A stretch of DNA of 64,000 bases from Cavia porcellus (Eukaryota; Chordata; Mammalia; Rodentia; Caviidae). This document shows, piece after piece, positions 1 through 12,563 of the stretch (positions are counted from its first letter, which is position 1; every line of letters starts with the position of its first letter). The stretch lies in contig NW_026947493.1 of the NCBI RefSeq assembly GCF_034190915.1, forward strand, positions 45,626,501-45,690,500. Direction: 5' to 3'. Under the pieces are notes generated by a model. That model was not told the origin of the DNA, ran no database searches, and saw only the letters and a list, made by a program, of their open reading frames with translations. A program made the position numbers and the translations under genes.

Positions 1-1098
1 TGACTTTGACACACGTCTGAGAAGGCCATACCTTTATGCTAATCTTTGCTACAGGACTGGATCACAGTGGATTTTTGTTTTGAAATCTCTGTGGTTTTCC
101 CTTTTTGCTCTACTATCTATTAACAGATTTTTTTAACAAAAAATTTCCCAAATTGTTGTACTTTATAGTGTTGTTTTTACATACACAACAGAAAATTCTT
201 TTACAATCTAGATTCTTTCTTCCAAGAGCATTTTAAAAGCACAAGATAAACACTTCTATTGGATTTCTTGTATTTACCTGTTACAGCTAAGCCAAAGCTT
301 TTGTTTTGTTTTGTTTTGTTTTTACATCATAGCATCCCACTTCTGGCACCAGTTTCAGTGTTACAATAATCCCAGCAGCACTAATAGATGCATGCCTACA
401 TCACTGTGGACTAGAACAGTAGGAGTTCGTTTTGAGTCACATAAAGTTTAAGTGAACTTTAGGTCTTGCACTTTCCTTTCTCTAAGGACCTCAGCATTTT
501 ACTGGCTATATTAATTTTAAAAAAGAGAGAAATCATGTATAGGATGGTTTATCTACTTGTACTTGTTGTGGAACATATAATGGCCTTCACATTCTATTGG
601 CTAAAACTAAGTCACATGGACTCACCTAATCATGATGGAAACTGGAAAAAATAGTCTAGGTTTGTATGCACAAAGAAAGTTGGTTTAAAGATCTGGTATC
701 CCATGTCTGACACACACAAAAATTCTCTAAGCTACTGTGAGAGCCAGACTTTAGGGCCGCCTAATCAGAAACAACTGTGGATTATACCTGAGACCTTATA
801 CAGCAGGCACACTATTACTACTTCTGGGTAGAGACATTGCAGCCAGAAGTAGGGAAACTGGCATTTCACATCACTCCTAGAAGCTGCCACTATCTTTCTG
901 AAACTGAATGCAGATCAAGACTTTTCCTGACTTGATTTTTTGCAGTCTCTACTTTTTTATTTCAAGCTGAAATCTGCCTCTTATCAAGAAAAGTGCATCT
1001 GCTTGGAGAGCCTTGGTCATGTACCAAGCTCTAGTCATAAGAGACATTAAGGAATCAAATTCCAGCATTTATAATGTCAATGAAAAGTAGCAAGTTCA
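1..1098. other. Unassigned intergenic DNA
   Basis: AT-rich sequence without a convincing coding region or a repeat that I recognise. The only simple structure is a short GTTTT-type run near 300-323. Short open frames here have no recognisable protein features. Confidence 0.5.
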
Positions 1099-1276
1099 GT
1101 TAGGTGTGATGGCACACACCTGTAATCCAAGCACTTGGGAGGCTGAGGCAAGAGGATCATTGCAAGTTCGAGACCAGCCTGGGCTACAAAGTGAGTCAAC
1201 GCCAGACTGAACTGCACAGTGAGACCCTGTCTCAAGTAGAGAAAAAAGGAAAAAAAAAAAAAAAGAAAGAAAAAAA
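1099..1276 (+). mobile_element. B1-type SINE
   Basis: A 7SL-RNA-derived SINE. It has the left end with the pol III A-box region, the 'tgtaatccaagcacttggg' block, a B-box-like 'gttcgagacc', and the end 'gaccctgtctcaa' followed by an A-rich tail to about 1276. A second copy of the 'cagactgaactgcacagtgag' type segment near the 3' end suggests the internally duplicated B1 layout seen in other copies of this window. No clean target-site duplication was seen. Confidence 0.9.
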
Positions 1277-2242
1277 TATCAATTTCTTCTTTAAAAGTTA
1301 AGACATTCTTTTAATGTGAGAAAATGTTTCAGACAAGGACTAGTTCCCTTCATCCAACAGAATAGGACAATTATGGGCCACACTCACCATGAAGATACTG
1401 TTTATCTTGAATTGTAGCAACCATTACATATATCAATCTTAGAATCATTCTGTTTTTAGTAAGACACAAATATATAGCAATATTTTGATCCACCCTACAT
1501 TAGGAAACTACAATCTCTTTAATGAACTGTTGAAAATCAAAGGTGAAAACTGCCATCAGTGCCATCAATGACATAGATATGAATCAGAAATTAGAAGTGT
1601 TTGGGCTGATGACAGTCACCTTGCAATGTATAAATGGTTGCTGTTTGCACTTGAGATTGGAATAATTTTTAAAATTACACTTGGAAAAAGTACCTTCAAT
1701 AATTAGAACAGCAGGTGAAATAAGTATTCAAAATGTTTAGTATAATACTGTTAGTGAGAGTCTGAGGAAGGACCTAAGGACCAAGTAAATGGGACCAACC
1801 TTATTTACAAGTCAAAGTCAAGATGGCCTCCACCTCCCACTCACAGATGATACTGTACTGTAAAAAAGATGGAACTTTGTGAATGCAGTTGTGTCCTATG
1901 AGTTTTTCTTTTAACTTTTAATGGAAATCAAAAAGGAAAAAGCCATCCTCAAGTGAAAGCACCAAAATGAAGAGCTGGAGAAAAAAATCATCCTTTATGA
2001 GATAAAACAAAAATCATCAGTTTCATTGATAGAACTAGATGCATCACCAAAGAACTTTATGGTTGCCCAATTCAAAGTGCCATCAGATGCATGCATGACA
2101 ATATAAGGTGAATATCAGGTTTCGGTTGATACATATTTCATAGAGGAGAAGATTCCCTAAATCTGAGAATAATGAAGTTAATTATTGTAAATGACAGCAC
2201 ACATTGTCAGATACATTTTGTTGTCTTTGTTTATTTATGGGA
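1277..2242. other. Unassigned intergenic DNA
   Basis: No supported gene or repeat. The part around 1810-2170 is purine-rich and has some codon-like runs, but stops occur in every frame and I could not match it to a known protein. Confidence 0.4.
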
Positions 2243-2420
2243 GACAGTGGAGCACAATGGTTAAATATGGGCTCTCCATCTTCCTGGTTCCTTTTGTGAA
2301 ACTCTAAATAATTTCCTAGGCTCTCTCCGTGCTTCAGTTTCTACATTTTAAGTTAATAGTGTCTACATGATAGGATTATCATATTTACCAATATTTGTTA
2401 AATGCCTACTACATGCTGGA
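2243..2420 (+). repeat. MIR SINE
   Basis: An ancient mammalian-wide tRNA-derived SINE. The order of landmarks fits MIR: 'agcacaatggttaaa', a degraded central core, 'gcttcagtttctacatttta' (matching the MIR 'cctcagtttcc..catctgtaaaat' block) and a 3' part with 'ataggattatcat'. It is strongly diverged, so the ends are approximate. Confidence 0.75.
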
Positions 2421-2489
2421 ACAACCTAGTGATTTCCAAAATTAAGTGAGAAAAAAAACCTATTTAAGAAATCACTGGTGGTTCCTTTA

Positions 2490-2905
2490 ACCTATAAAGA
2501 AATCTGGAAAATAATTTCATTCACAATAGTTCCAAATAATATAAATACCTAAGAATCAGTCTAACCAAAGAGGTGAAGTACAGCACCTCTACGATGAAAT
2601 TTATAGGATCAAGAAGCAAATTAAAGAAGACATTAAAAAAATGGAAAGACATCAATTATTCTTGAATTGGAAAAACTAATATAATGAAAATGGCAGTAAT
2701 ACCAAAAGCAATCTATAGACTGAATGTTATCACTATTGAAATACCAAAAATATGCTTCATAGAATTACAAAAAAATCCTAAAAATCATATGGAACATGAA
2801 AAGATCTAGAGTAACCAAAAGAATCCTGGGCAAAAAGATCAATTCTGAAAGTATCCTAATACCAGATTTTCAGGTTTACTAGCAAGCTGCAGTAATAAAA
2901 ACAGT
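2490..2905 (+). pseudogene. L1 ORF2 fragment
   Basis: A decayed piece of L1 ORF2 from the region after the reverse transcriptase core. Landmarks include 'aaatacctaagaatcagtc' (the KYLG/IxL region), 'tctacgatgaaat', 'gaaaatggcagtaatacc' and the 'cttcatagaattacaaaaa' block typical of L1 elements. There are many stops and indels. No 3' UTR or A-tail is attached, so this is an internal fragment of an old insertion. Confidence 0.85.
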
Positions 2906-3100
2906 CTCAAACTTTTCAGCTTCTGTGCTGTATCTCCTTGACTGTCTTTGATTTTATGGTGAAATACAATTCAATTTTACAGTTTCCAAATCATTCTTTA
3001 ACTCATGGAAACAATCAAATAAGTCTAGAGACTTACGTTTTTGTTGCTGCTAAATGGTATTCCTTTCCTTTGCTTGATCAAAACTCACTTATGAGAAACA

Positions 3101-3292
3101 TCGGCAGGGTGGTACCTGCCTGCAGTACCAGCCATCTGGGAAGCTGAGGCAGGCAGATCCAAAGTTGAAACCCAGTTGGAAAATTTAGCAAGACCCTGCC
3201 TCAAAATTATAAATTATAAAACTGGTAGAGCATGCAAAGAGCATGAGTTCAATCCCCAGCACCACAAATGAAACAAATAAAATAAAAATCTT
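3101..3292 (+). mobile_element. B1-ID dimeric SINE (B1-dID type)
   Basis: The left part (about 3101-3205) is a diverged B1 with 'agccatctgggaagctgagg' and 'gaccctgcctcaaa'. It is followed directly by an ID-like right part with 'ggtagagcatgcaaagagca' and 'gttcaatccccagcacca', then an A-rich tail. Fusion of a B1 to a tRNA-derived ID is the known B1-dID arrangement of several non-murid rodent families. Many substitutions suggest an older copy. Confidence 0.8.
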
Positions 3293-4660
3293 GTAAGTCA
3301 GTAACACTATGTCCAGTACTATACATGTCTGTTTTAATGAAGCGTATTAAAGATGCTTCATTGGATGCATTCATTTTAGATGATTTTGATTGCTAAAAAT
3401 TCATATTTTAAAGTTATTTTTGTTTAATCCATGAAATCATTTTACTTTATTTCAAGTGGATATTAAGGAGAATTTGTCATCCAGGAGAATAGATCCATCA
3501 CAGCATAAAAGTGATTTTCAGATACAGAAGGGTCTGTATAAACTATTGGGCTGATGGATTTCAAACGCTCCTTGGAGGATTGGGAAGCTCATCCATTATT
3601 TTAAACTACATCCTTTTTTTTTTTTTAAGTCACTACTCTAAAAGTTATTTTGTCTTCTTATTGGCTTCCTTTTACTTTCCTTTCAGATAAACATTTCTCC
3701 TCTAATTTATTCTGTCTAAGCTATGCTGTTAATTATTGGATCCATAGATGTACAATTAGAGAAGTGAATACATGTCTTTCTTTTGGAATATAACTGTTGG
3801 GTGTACCAGTGCCAGAACGACTTTGGGCTATTGGGAGATTATGTCAAAACACTGAGGCAGATTTTCATTTGCTTCTGACTTCCACTTTTGGAATCTCAAG
3901 AGTGAGAGATGATTCGATAATTAGCTCTTCCACAATAGGTGATTTCCAGAGCACTAAGTACACTCTCAAAAATGAGCTTAGTTTTGGGAAACTGATGTGA
4001 TGAGTCTCTTATGATTACCTTGGGAGGCATTTCCTTTACTCTCATAGAAAAGAAAAATAGGCAGTTGTACATGCCACCACCTGCAGATGCATATTAAAGA
4101 AATCTGAAAAAATAATGTTAGAAATATTTATGAATTTCTGAACTTGAAAAAGGGAGGACTGTAACAATCAAAAGTTAGGTTTTTATTTTACAAATATAGG
4201 ATTAAAAATTGTTTGATTTTATGTCTACATGGAAAGTATGTTATATAATAAATTATAATACTATATTATAAATTATACATTATAAAATATATATATGCAA
4301 AATATAAAAATAAAATTTTACCTTCAGTGCTTAACCTTTCTTATGTGACTGCTCAAGATTTTCACTTACTTTTTTTCAATTACCTAATTTTTTCTTTTCT
4401 AATTAAGAAAGCCCCCAAGTGTTTATGCTAATAAAAAGTATGCTAGTAAAAACCTGGATATATTTTTTCTATTTAGTCATAAATATTGCACACTAAGTTA
4501 CTTTTTCTTTCTACTACTTTGATCATTTTACACTCATTATGAAAATCCTAAAGTACTTTTTAATTCTCTTCTACACAGCACGATCAAGGGCTTCATCTTG
4601 GAGTTCATATTTCTCCAAATTCTCCCTCCCTAACCCTTCCTCCCCCACCCACTCATTGCT
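3293..4660. other. Unassigned AT-rich DNA
   Basis: No supported gene. The stretch 4215-4320 is very AT-rich with alternating TA/AAT blocks. A poly(T) run lies at about 3612-3625. The 67-codon open frame at 3797-4000 has no recognisable domain. Confidence 0.4.
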
Positions 4661-4920
4661 CCCCACTCAGATAGAAAGCACATCAGCCCTTTCATCTGTG
4701 CATTCCCCAGACCTGAACTATGTCAGGAATGCCTTCTCCCCAGCCTTGATGGATCTCATCCCTTCTATCATTTATGAAGCTTATCAGATCACACCTTCAA
4801 ACCTTCCCCGATAAACTGCCAAAGCAGACGTTCCCTGACGTCTTTAGAAGATAGAAAGTTTTGCCTATACGTGCATGAGAGAATGAGCTACCATTTCACA
4901 CTTCTGATCTTTGCATTTTG
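4660..4920 (+). repeat. Possible L2-type LINE 3' fragment
   Basis: The stretch is pyrimidine-rich and carries L2-like landmarks: 'aggaatgccttctcccc', then 'cacaccttcaaaccttcc' and 'gacgttccctgacgtct'. The order agrees with L2 3' ends, but divergence is high and the call rests on a few blocks. Confidence 0.45.
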
Positions 4921-5189
4921 TTAAAGATTCATTCATTATTTTTTAGGTGGAATATACCATTATTGATTGCCAATTCCAATAGAATAGAGTTAGAAATCTT
5001 GCCACATCCCCTGCTGGGAGCCTTTGCTTTCTTGGAACCTGGACTCCCACAAACTCACCAAGTGACAATGAGAGGAGGCACAATTCCACAAGAAGGTCAC
5101 TGTGAGAGCAACAGTTCTTGTGAAGCTGAGAACTCCAAGAATTTGGAACATGAGGCTGCACAGCAAAAGAAACCTTGCAGATCTGATAA

Positions 5190-5660
5190 AATTTACAAAA
5201 TTAAAAATAAAGAGATTATTGTGGATGAAATGGGTGAGCTCAATCTAATTACATGTACCATTAAAAAACAAAATTTCCTCCAATTTGCATCAAAGAGATG
5301 CAATGGGAATGGGGTTTTAATGCCATTGCTTCAGGAAGGAACATGGAAGCATGAAAGAGAGACTGCAAGCAGTCTGCAGCATGAAAAACCCTCTGTACTT
5401 CAACTAAAGTTCAAGGAAGTAAATTCAGCCAACAGCCTGCATGAGCTTGGGTGGCATTTCATCCTTACAGCTCCCAGAAGGCTGTACAGGCCCATGAATA
5501 CCTTGCTGTCGGTTATGTGAGACTTTTGGTAAAGATCAGGCAAACTCTACCAGTCTTCTAATCTACAGTTATTGTTTAAAAAGCAGAAAAATCATAAATG
5601 AGTATTGTTTCAATCTAAGTTTTGATAATTTGTACCATAGCAGTAGAAAACATATACAAA
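5190..5660 (+). mobile_element. MLT1-type LTR (ERVL-MaLR)
   Basis: A solitary LTR of the mammalian apparent LTR retrotransposon group. Seen in order are 'gagattattgtggatgaaat', 'gggtgagctcaatctaatta' (the MLT1 'gggcccaatgtaatcac' block), the 'ggaagcatgaaagagagactg' part, the 'cttacagctcccagaaggctg' block and a terminal 'gtaccatagcagtagaaaac'. The 200-codon open frame that overlaps it begins outside and runs through this noncoding LTR, so it is not a gene. Confidence 0.75.
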
Positions 5661-6574
5661 GGGCCACTCCCACTTTAACCTTGGCTTTTAGTGGTGTGTG
5701 TTCTACATATTGTAAACAGAACGTCCCATAACCATTGGTGACTGTGGTGTGAAGGAAGGCTCCCCATCCCCACAGATGTTACCACCAAGCTAGTCTTTCA
5801 CTGTGCTCTTAGCGCACCATTCCAACACTTCATTGGTGTGGCAGCTTCTGGGAGAGCAGCATGAGACAGAGCCAGTAGGTCTCAGATTCATGTGATTATT
5901 ACCTCATCATATAATAGTCCTGGCTAACAGCCTTGAAGAAAAGCAAACACATAGCTAGAATATTTGTCTATTATAATTAGGAGATATTACAGACCCTTTG
6001 GGAGTTGGAGGGGCCCAGTGGAATGACCTTATAATTATATAACTGACTGATTTCCTCAAGAGGTGATGTGGCACCAGAGGCTCGGTATTTTTCTGTATTC
6101 CTAGATTTCAAACATCAGCAGTTTTAGTTTGATCAGCCTTGGTGAGTGATATCCCATGCTGATGGACATGTGTATAGCATGCATCTTTGCCACCATGTGT
6201 ACTGCAGTTATTAACAGACCTAATGATAGACTACATCAGGTTGGTTTACTGGATTATTATTCACTTGCTTGCTTTATACCTTTACTTACTAGATCATCAT
6301 TTGTGGGTAATAACACACAACAGAGACATTGTATTAGCAGATGGCATGGGCTTTGCCAGACCTCAGAAGTCTAAATCATTAACTCTCCTACTGGGACTTG
6401 CCATTAAGTCTGCATGGCATCATATCTCTTTCCATACATTCTCCTAATACTTTAGCATTTTCTGGGCATGTGGACCAAGTGACAGAGCTGCTAGTACTGC
6501 CACCATGACTTTGTTCAGAGCTCTTTCTACCTTTGCTCTATCCAGAGCTGACAGACTTTCCTACCATTTGAAGA
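5661..6574. other. Unassigned intergenic DNA
   Basis: No gene or repeat that I can name with confidence. The moderately GC-rich part at 6000-6560 could be a degraded retroviral internal region, but I could not anchor it to a protein. Confidence 0.35.
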
Positions 6575-7310
6575 ATGATGAAAGTATAATGGTCACCCCT
6601 TTTCCATGAGAAATATATTTCAAGACCTCTCCCAGTGAATGCCTAAAATCACAAACTACAAAAACTACAAATAGTACAAAGCCTGTATGTGCATACCTAT
6701 GATACAGCCTAATTTGTACAGTGGGCACAATGCCTTCTGATGTAACACATTACTATCAATTGCAATATGTTTCTGTTCATGGTATCAACCACAAATTTAC
6801 TCTGTTCTCTTCTCACTAAGAACTTACCATGCCACCTGACTGTCATTTGTGATGACAAAACTAGCACGATTTTCATTTTCCTTCTCCATAATTTTATAGA
6901 GAGAACACTCTTTAACATAGATCTCAGAACTTCCACATGCAACTTTTTTCTTTTCTAATTGAGAATTTGAAACTTTTCCCTTAAAGTAAACATGTTATGA
7001 CTTTTTATGACACATTTGAAATGCCAGCATCACTGTTGTTGTGCTCTCTGGGCCTGTTACCAAGTTAAAAAAAAAAAAAAGACGCTTTAATACAAGCTTT
7101 GCAACGGCCCACAGTCAGTGTGGTGACCCACATGGCTGCTCAGTGAGTAGACAGAAGGACGAGCACCTGATGTAGTATGGACACACCGGACAGAATATCC
7201 TATCTTGGGAAGTTTGGAAGTAGGTAGCATGAGATTTCGTCATACTACTTAGAACAGTACACAATTCAAACTTATAAATTTTTGATGTATTCATCACTGA
7301 GACACTGCAC
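6575..7310 (-). mobile_element. Tigger-type (pogo/Tc1-mariner) DNA transposon relic
   Basis: Read on the minus strand, the sequence follows the Tigger1 plan. It has a 5' part with 'ttctaagtagtatgacgaaa', then the start of the transposase frame including 'agtgatgctggcatttcaaa' and 'ctttaagggaaaagtttcaa', the helix-turn-helix region with 'gtgctagttttgtcatca', and 'gataccatgaacagaaacat' (the WVEDMNRK-like part). The sequence then jumps to a terminal region at 6575-6720. The central and catalytic (DDE) part of the transposase is missing, so this is an internally deleted, dead copy. A poly(A) run at 7066-7080 interrupts the frame. Confidence 0.85.
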
Positions 7311-7324
7311 ATCTTCCACAAATT

Positions 7325-7448
7325 AAAGAAGAAAAGGTTTATTTGGGCTCACAGTTTGTAGTGGTTTCAGTCCATAGTCAGCTGGTTCCAGGGTAGGGTG
7401 GCTTTGCAGAAGACAAATAGCTTGGGATACAGTGGTGGGAAGGTCACA

Positions 7449-7493
<45 letters not shown>

Positions 7494-7760
7494 CAAGGGC
7501 AGATAAAGGAAGACATGTCCTTCTGGGCCACACCCTCAGTGACCCACCTTCTCCAACCAAACTGCAGAAGGAATAAAGCAGCTTATTTCATGGCATTCTG
7601 GGAGCAGAGCCCAGGAAAAGAATGCCGACAAGAAATAGCTGCTCCAACAGCGTGCCCTCTCTAGCCTACCCAACAAATAAAGAAGTATGTTCTACCAATC
7701 CTCAAGCGGCCTCCACACCAATAAAGTAGACAATTAAACTAACCATTACAACCATTAAGA
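7325..7760 (-). mobile_element. MaLR-type LTR, minus strand
   Basis: The left edge 'aaaaggtttatttgggctca' is the reverse complement of the conserved 3' part of MaLR LTRs (the 'gagccaaataaacc' block). The right part, with 'tcctcaagcggcctccacac' and 'caattaaactaaccattaca', fits their 5' end. A (CA)n microsatellite lies inside. The subfamily is not resolved. Confidence 0.65.
7446..7492 (+). repeat. (CA)n microsatellite
   Basis: An almost pure run of CA dinucleotides, about 23 units, inside the minus-strand LTR. Length polymorphism between individuals is likely. Confidence 0.98.
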
Positions 7761-7914
7761 ACTCTATTACACACACAGTGGAGTTGCTTTGAATATTCTA
7801 AGCAACTGGAATTTTCTTTCATCTATTGCATGCTTTTATGTGCTCTACCTGTAAACGCCAGCCCTCCATGTAAGGTGTAAGAAATGACAATTTCTGAGAC
7901 TTCGGTGATTGGTG

Positions 7915-8250
7915 AGTATCTTAATCTATTTGAACTGACACAATGAAAATGTCATAAACTAAGCATCTTATAAGTAATAGAAATTTGTTTTCCACAGTTC
8001 TGGAGGGTGAAAATCAAGGCATAGGCAGGTTTGCTGTCTTGTGAGGGCCTGCTGCTTTATAACCCTGTTATCTCACATGGCGGAAAAGCACGAGCTCTCT
8101 CTGGGACCTCTTTTATAAGGGCACTGACTCTGTTTATGAGGGTTTTGTCATCATGACTTAATCACCTCCCAAAGGCCCCATCTCCACATACCGGTGCCTT
8201 GAAGATTAGTGTCACAGCATGAGTTTGGAAAGACACAATCACTAAGACTA
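7915..8250 (-). mobile_element. MLT1-type LTR, minus strand
   Basis: This is a clear reverse-complement MLT1A-like LTR. It contains 'ccacagttctggagggtgaa', 'gtgagggcctgctgc', 'ctcacatggcgg', 'ttttataagggcactgactc', 'catgacttaatcacctccca' and 'aaaggccccatctccacata', all in the expected order. It is solitary, with no internal retroviral region beside it. Confidence 0.9.
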
Positions 8251-8879
8251 TAAAACTGGGTAAAGCTGAAAGATGGTGAAAGCCTGCTGGTTTCTCTGCC
8301 TCGATGGGACTTTACTGTCCCTCTTCTATCCTGTACTCTGTAGATCCAGATTACCTCTAGGAAATTCAGCTGTACCTAAAGATACTCCGGACATATTGGC
8401 ATATGACATTGTATTTAATTCCCAACCTACTTTCTAATAATAGAGTATTAGAATATTCCACAAAAAGTTGTAAAAGTGTGTAGCACTATAACAAAAGGAC
8501 TAGATTCATTTACCCAGGGAACAGCAAAGCTAAAAGAATTCCCCACTTCCTAACAGCACATTCAGCTAGGAACACACAATCCACTAAGGAGTACGAGAAT
8601 TCCATGATTCAGTTACCTAGGAGTATCTTAATGAGTCCAGTTGAATATTAAGACTAACTGACTCATTGCTGAAACCTACTTGAAAAATGAGTTTGTAATG
8701 ATTAATTAATGATTAATTAATATTAATTCAATATTGGCTAGTGACTTCCAAAGTATTTTTCTTGCATGGTTTCATTAAACTCTCAAAACTCTATAAGATA
8801 TGTGCTGTAATTATTTCCATTTTAACAGATGGAGAAACTGAAACAAAAGGTGTGACAAATTGTACTATATAAGCAATAC

Positions 8880-9060
8880 AGCTAGTGTTATGAAATGAAT
8901 TTTTGTTTTCCCTCAAAATTCATATATTCTAACCTAATTGCTAGTGATTCCTTTTCTAATATGTGCTAAACTAGGAGTGGAGTCCCAAGACTTTATTCAT
9001 GGATTTTTACACAGGATTTACCCAAGAAACAGACGAAATTTTAAAATCTGGTTAAGAATA
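8880..9060 (+). mobile_element. MLT1-type LTR, 5' part
   Basis: 'tttccctcaaaattcatata' followed by 'ctaacctaattgctagtgat' matches the opening of MLT1 LTRs ('cccccaaaattcatatgttgaaa.cctaa'). The rest of the LTR has decayed beyond recognition. Confidence 0.6.
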
Positions 9061-12000
9061 TCCTTGAGAAGGAATTATTAAAATAAGCTTAACAAAGCAA
9101 TAACTTTAAGAAGTATTAGGTTAAACAACAGAATGAACAATGGAAGATTAAAATGATTAGATCTTTTGAACGTTGTGAAATTATTTTGCAGTAAATTTAT
9201 CAAAGTTTCTTATTATATGCCATTGAATAGTCATTCAATTTTAACCTAGATCAGTTTATCAGTGTCTTCAGTGACTATAGAGCTTTCTCTTGAACTCAAA
9301 ATGTACAGTTTTTTCATATATAATTGACATTGTTATTATCCACTCAATTCTTGGTTTATTCTTTAAAAATTCTCAGGATATGCCCTTGTACTCTTGCATC
9401 TAAGATTCTCCCAAAAAAGTAGTCTGAGTGTGCTACATTAGTTTACTGACCTTGCAGTTAAGAATGTAATAAGTGAATTATGATGGTAGATAAACACTCC
9501 AGAACCATGTGGTTGCCTATTTTGGAGATTCTTCTGTATCCAAGACCTAAGGCAATATAGGTTGTTTCTATCTACCTCAGCTCATTTGTAAACTGTCTGT
9601 ACTGACATCCCTGGAGTGCCATAGCATTCGGATTTTCTTCAACAGATATTTCAGTATCTTTAATATTGGCATATAAAATTCAACTAAGCATTGTATAGTC
9701 CTAAGGTTTTTATAAATCTTTAATTTCTTTCCTTAACACTGGTCTAATATTAATGTCTACATTCACTAGTTTTTATCTTTTGTAATTTTGGTAATTCCCA
9801 GAGTCCATTTACTAAGCGTATGAGATTAGAATGTTTTTCTAATAAGATAGCAAAGAAATACATGAGATTCTTTTTTTTTTCTGCTGAAGTGACAGCCAAC
9901 ACCATTTCCAAAACAATTAATCTATAAACGTCATGTGCTTTTCCATTGAAATGAAAAATAAATGAAAGCTGATTGACTTTTTTAATTTGTAAGAATTATA
10001 AACTTTTCATGGACACTGTTAAAAGTATTCTCTAATTGAAACTTTATCAAGCAAGCTTAACAATGGCAAAAAGATTTTGAAACTGGGTTTAGTTTAATGA
10101 AAAGGCTAAGCATTAAATTGCTCTTAACTCCATTTTTCCTTCTCCTTTTTCTTTTCTCCCTTTTCAGAAATTTCATTTTCTTCCTCGCCAATCGCTGATA
10201 ATAACAGCTTTGTCTAGCCTTTGAATTCTTCCTTGTCATTTAATGCCAGCTGGAGTCTAAGCGGTCCTGGCTTCACTTCTAGCTTTGAACTTGTCCAGAC
10301 TGTAGGTTGTTAATTGTTCAGTAAAATAGCTGAGGATCAGATAAAGTTGCTTAACCCCTCCGCTGATGGTCATGCAGCCTGCAGCCGTTCCTTTAGGAGG
10401 CCTTCTGCTCCTTCCTTGTCATTACAGGTCAGCTCCGGAAGGCTTCAAACAATATCCTTTTGTTGAACTCCATCTCCCCTCTCTAAGGTACCAAAAGAGT
10501 TAAGGAACATTAAGATCAAAATTTATTTGCACTTTACCCTTTTCTGCTGGGGTGTGTATGGCACTTCTTCCCTGCCTCGCCGCCTACTACTTCATGTGAA
10601 TGGTTAATGGGTCTGTTAAAGAGGAGGGCCATTAAAGAGCGGGGTGTTACATACTTAGGCTGCAATTTAATATATCTCTGTACTTCACTCAACCAATTAA
10701 GTCATTAATTGCCTCTTTCTCCAAAATTGTTCATGATAGCTTTTTAACAACACAGGCTACAGTAAATAGGAGCATAGGACTGCGTGTGTGTGTGTGTGTC
10801 TGTGTGTCTGTGTGTGTGCCGGTGTGTGTCTGTGTGTATGTCTCTATCTGTACATTTTCTGCAGCATACACACTCATATATGTGTGCTTGTAAACTAGAG
10901 AAAAATGTATAAATACACAATTTATACCACAGAAAGTAGTAGGCAAAAATGTATGTAAGTATATATAATTAATTAAAACAGTATATTCATACACCATATA
11001 TTAAATTATATAATATAATAATATAGTGACTAAGAGTCTGTTACAAAATCATGTTTAAAATGTACAAACTGTTCCTATACTAAAAGCTGGAACTTGAGGT
11101 GTATGTTCTGTGCAAATAGATTTTGGTCATCTACGAAAACCTGCACAGGGTAATGCAAAGCGCTGGACAGACGTGCAAAGCTGTCAGATCCCCTGGTCCA
11201 GACCAGCCTCACCTACTCACATTTAATTTCCTTAATGGTCCTACTTTCCTTAAAAAGTGAAAGGACTTTGTAAAGATAAAGGTACATTAGAGCCCATTAA
11301 CACCATTAGGGCAAGTGTCTTCAAGAAAATCTATTGAAAGGAACAAAAATGCTGAATTTTTACTCTCATGCATTTTTTTTTTCATTTAGCTCCCAGGACC
11401 AGAGCCAGGTGAGGTACATTTCAAAGCACCTAATGCCATTTATATTTTACTTATGGGATATCTTGACCACCGATAAACCTTGGGAAGGACAGAACCATTT
11501 AGTTAAAACTTGCATCGGGCCATGTGACATGAACTGCACAGAGACAGTTTCCAGCTGTGAAAACACTTAAGGTCCATTTATAGCTCTACCTTGTGATCCT
11601 GTCTTTGAAAGGTCTCTCTCGGCCCTCAGCCCAGGACTTACCTTTAGGAAGGTTACAGAACTACACCTTTACATCACTTGCTAGAGCTCCACATGGAGTT
11701 TTTAGTCAGTTTGCTGAGGAGTCACAGAGCTGTAACTGTAAAAGGGATTTCAATTTCACAAAGTTAAAAACAGAGGCTGAAAATATATGAAGGGAGCTAC
11801 CTCCTAACATCTTATCTCTGTTAACTGCCATTTACCTACTTGTTAAAAAACACACAGAATCGCTTTATTTTGACCTCTGAAAAGAGATCTATAAATATGA
11901 TTATCTCATATCAATCAGGATTTGATACTCAAGACTAAGAAATTTTAAGAAAGGTAAATTTCAATTTGTAATGCCAAAAATATTAGCCTAAGTGATTTTG

Positions 12001-12404
12001 TATGTGTTTGAGTAAATAAGAACTTATACAAATTTATTGTTAACAGCATTTTTCCAGAGGGCAGTTATAAAAGGTGAGGTTTATTTATGTGCAAAAAAGT
12101 CTGTGTAACTGTCATTGGCTCTCAGATATCATAGCACTCCTCATCTGTCCCTCAAAAAGAAAAAAATCCTATAAATTAATAGAAGCAAGACAAGCATAAT
12201 TTTAAATTCAGCCTGCTGCCTCTGCTGTAAATCACTTGCAAATGTCACTCCTTCTGTCTGTAAGACATGCTCAAGGTAGTAAGACAAAGACAATATATCA
12301 TGGCAGTAGTGGCCATGAGCACGAACAGTGAGATCCCAGGACAGACAAAAACAAATTTCTCTTGTGAATCGAGCACTCCTAAATCTGAGATCTACCTGCC
12401 CTCT
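9061..12404. other. Long unassigned stretch without recognised repeats
   Basis: This is the longest part of the first half with no transposon that I recognise apart from the (GT)n run at about 10784-10838. Scattered short open frames show no domain. The parts at 10600-10730 and 11200-11320 have a cleaner, AT-rich, homeodomain-site-like composition ('aattaagtcattaattgcct') than their surroundings. They might be conserved noncoding elements, but that needs alignment. Confidence 0.4.
10784..10838 (+). repeat. (GT)n imperfect microsatellite
   Basis: A run of GT units interrupted by CT and CC substitutions. Confidence 0.95.
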
Positions 12405-12563
12405 AATTATTAGCTGCATGAGCTTGTTGTTGTTCTTACATTTTTTTCTGAAAATCTATAAAATATGTAGGAACAATAATAGTACCTAGATGATAAGATA
12501 CTTAAGGAAAACCAAAGGACGTAACATACATAAGCACGGTACCTGACACATACTAAATAAATG
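12405..12563 (+). repeat. MIR SINE, 3' half
   Basis: The order 'gcatgagcttgttg', 'taaaatatgtaggaacaata', 'atagtacctagatgataaga' and 'gcacggtacctgacacatac' matches the MIR 3' half (…taaaatggggataataatagtacctacctcat … agtgcctggcacatag). It is diverged. Confidence 0.75.

Noticed and set aside
4918..5520. 200-codon open frame, the longest outside the half-L1
   Set aside because: It runs through an MLT1-type LTR, has no domain or conserved motif, and its composition matches the flanking noncoding DNA.
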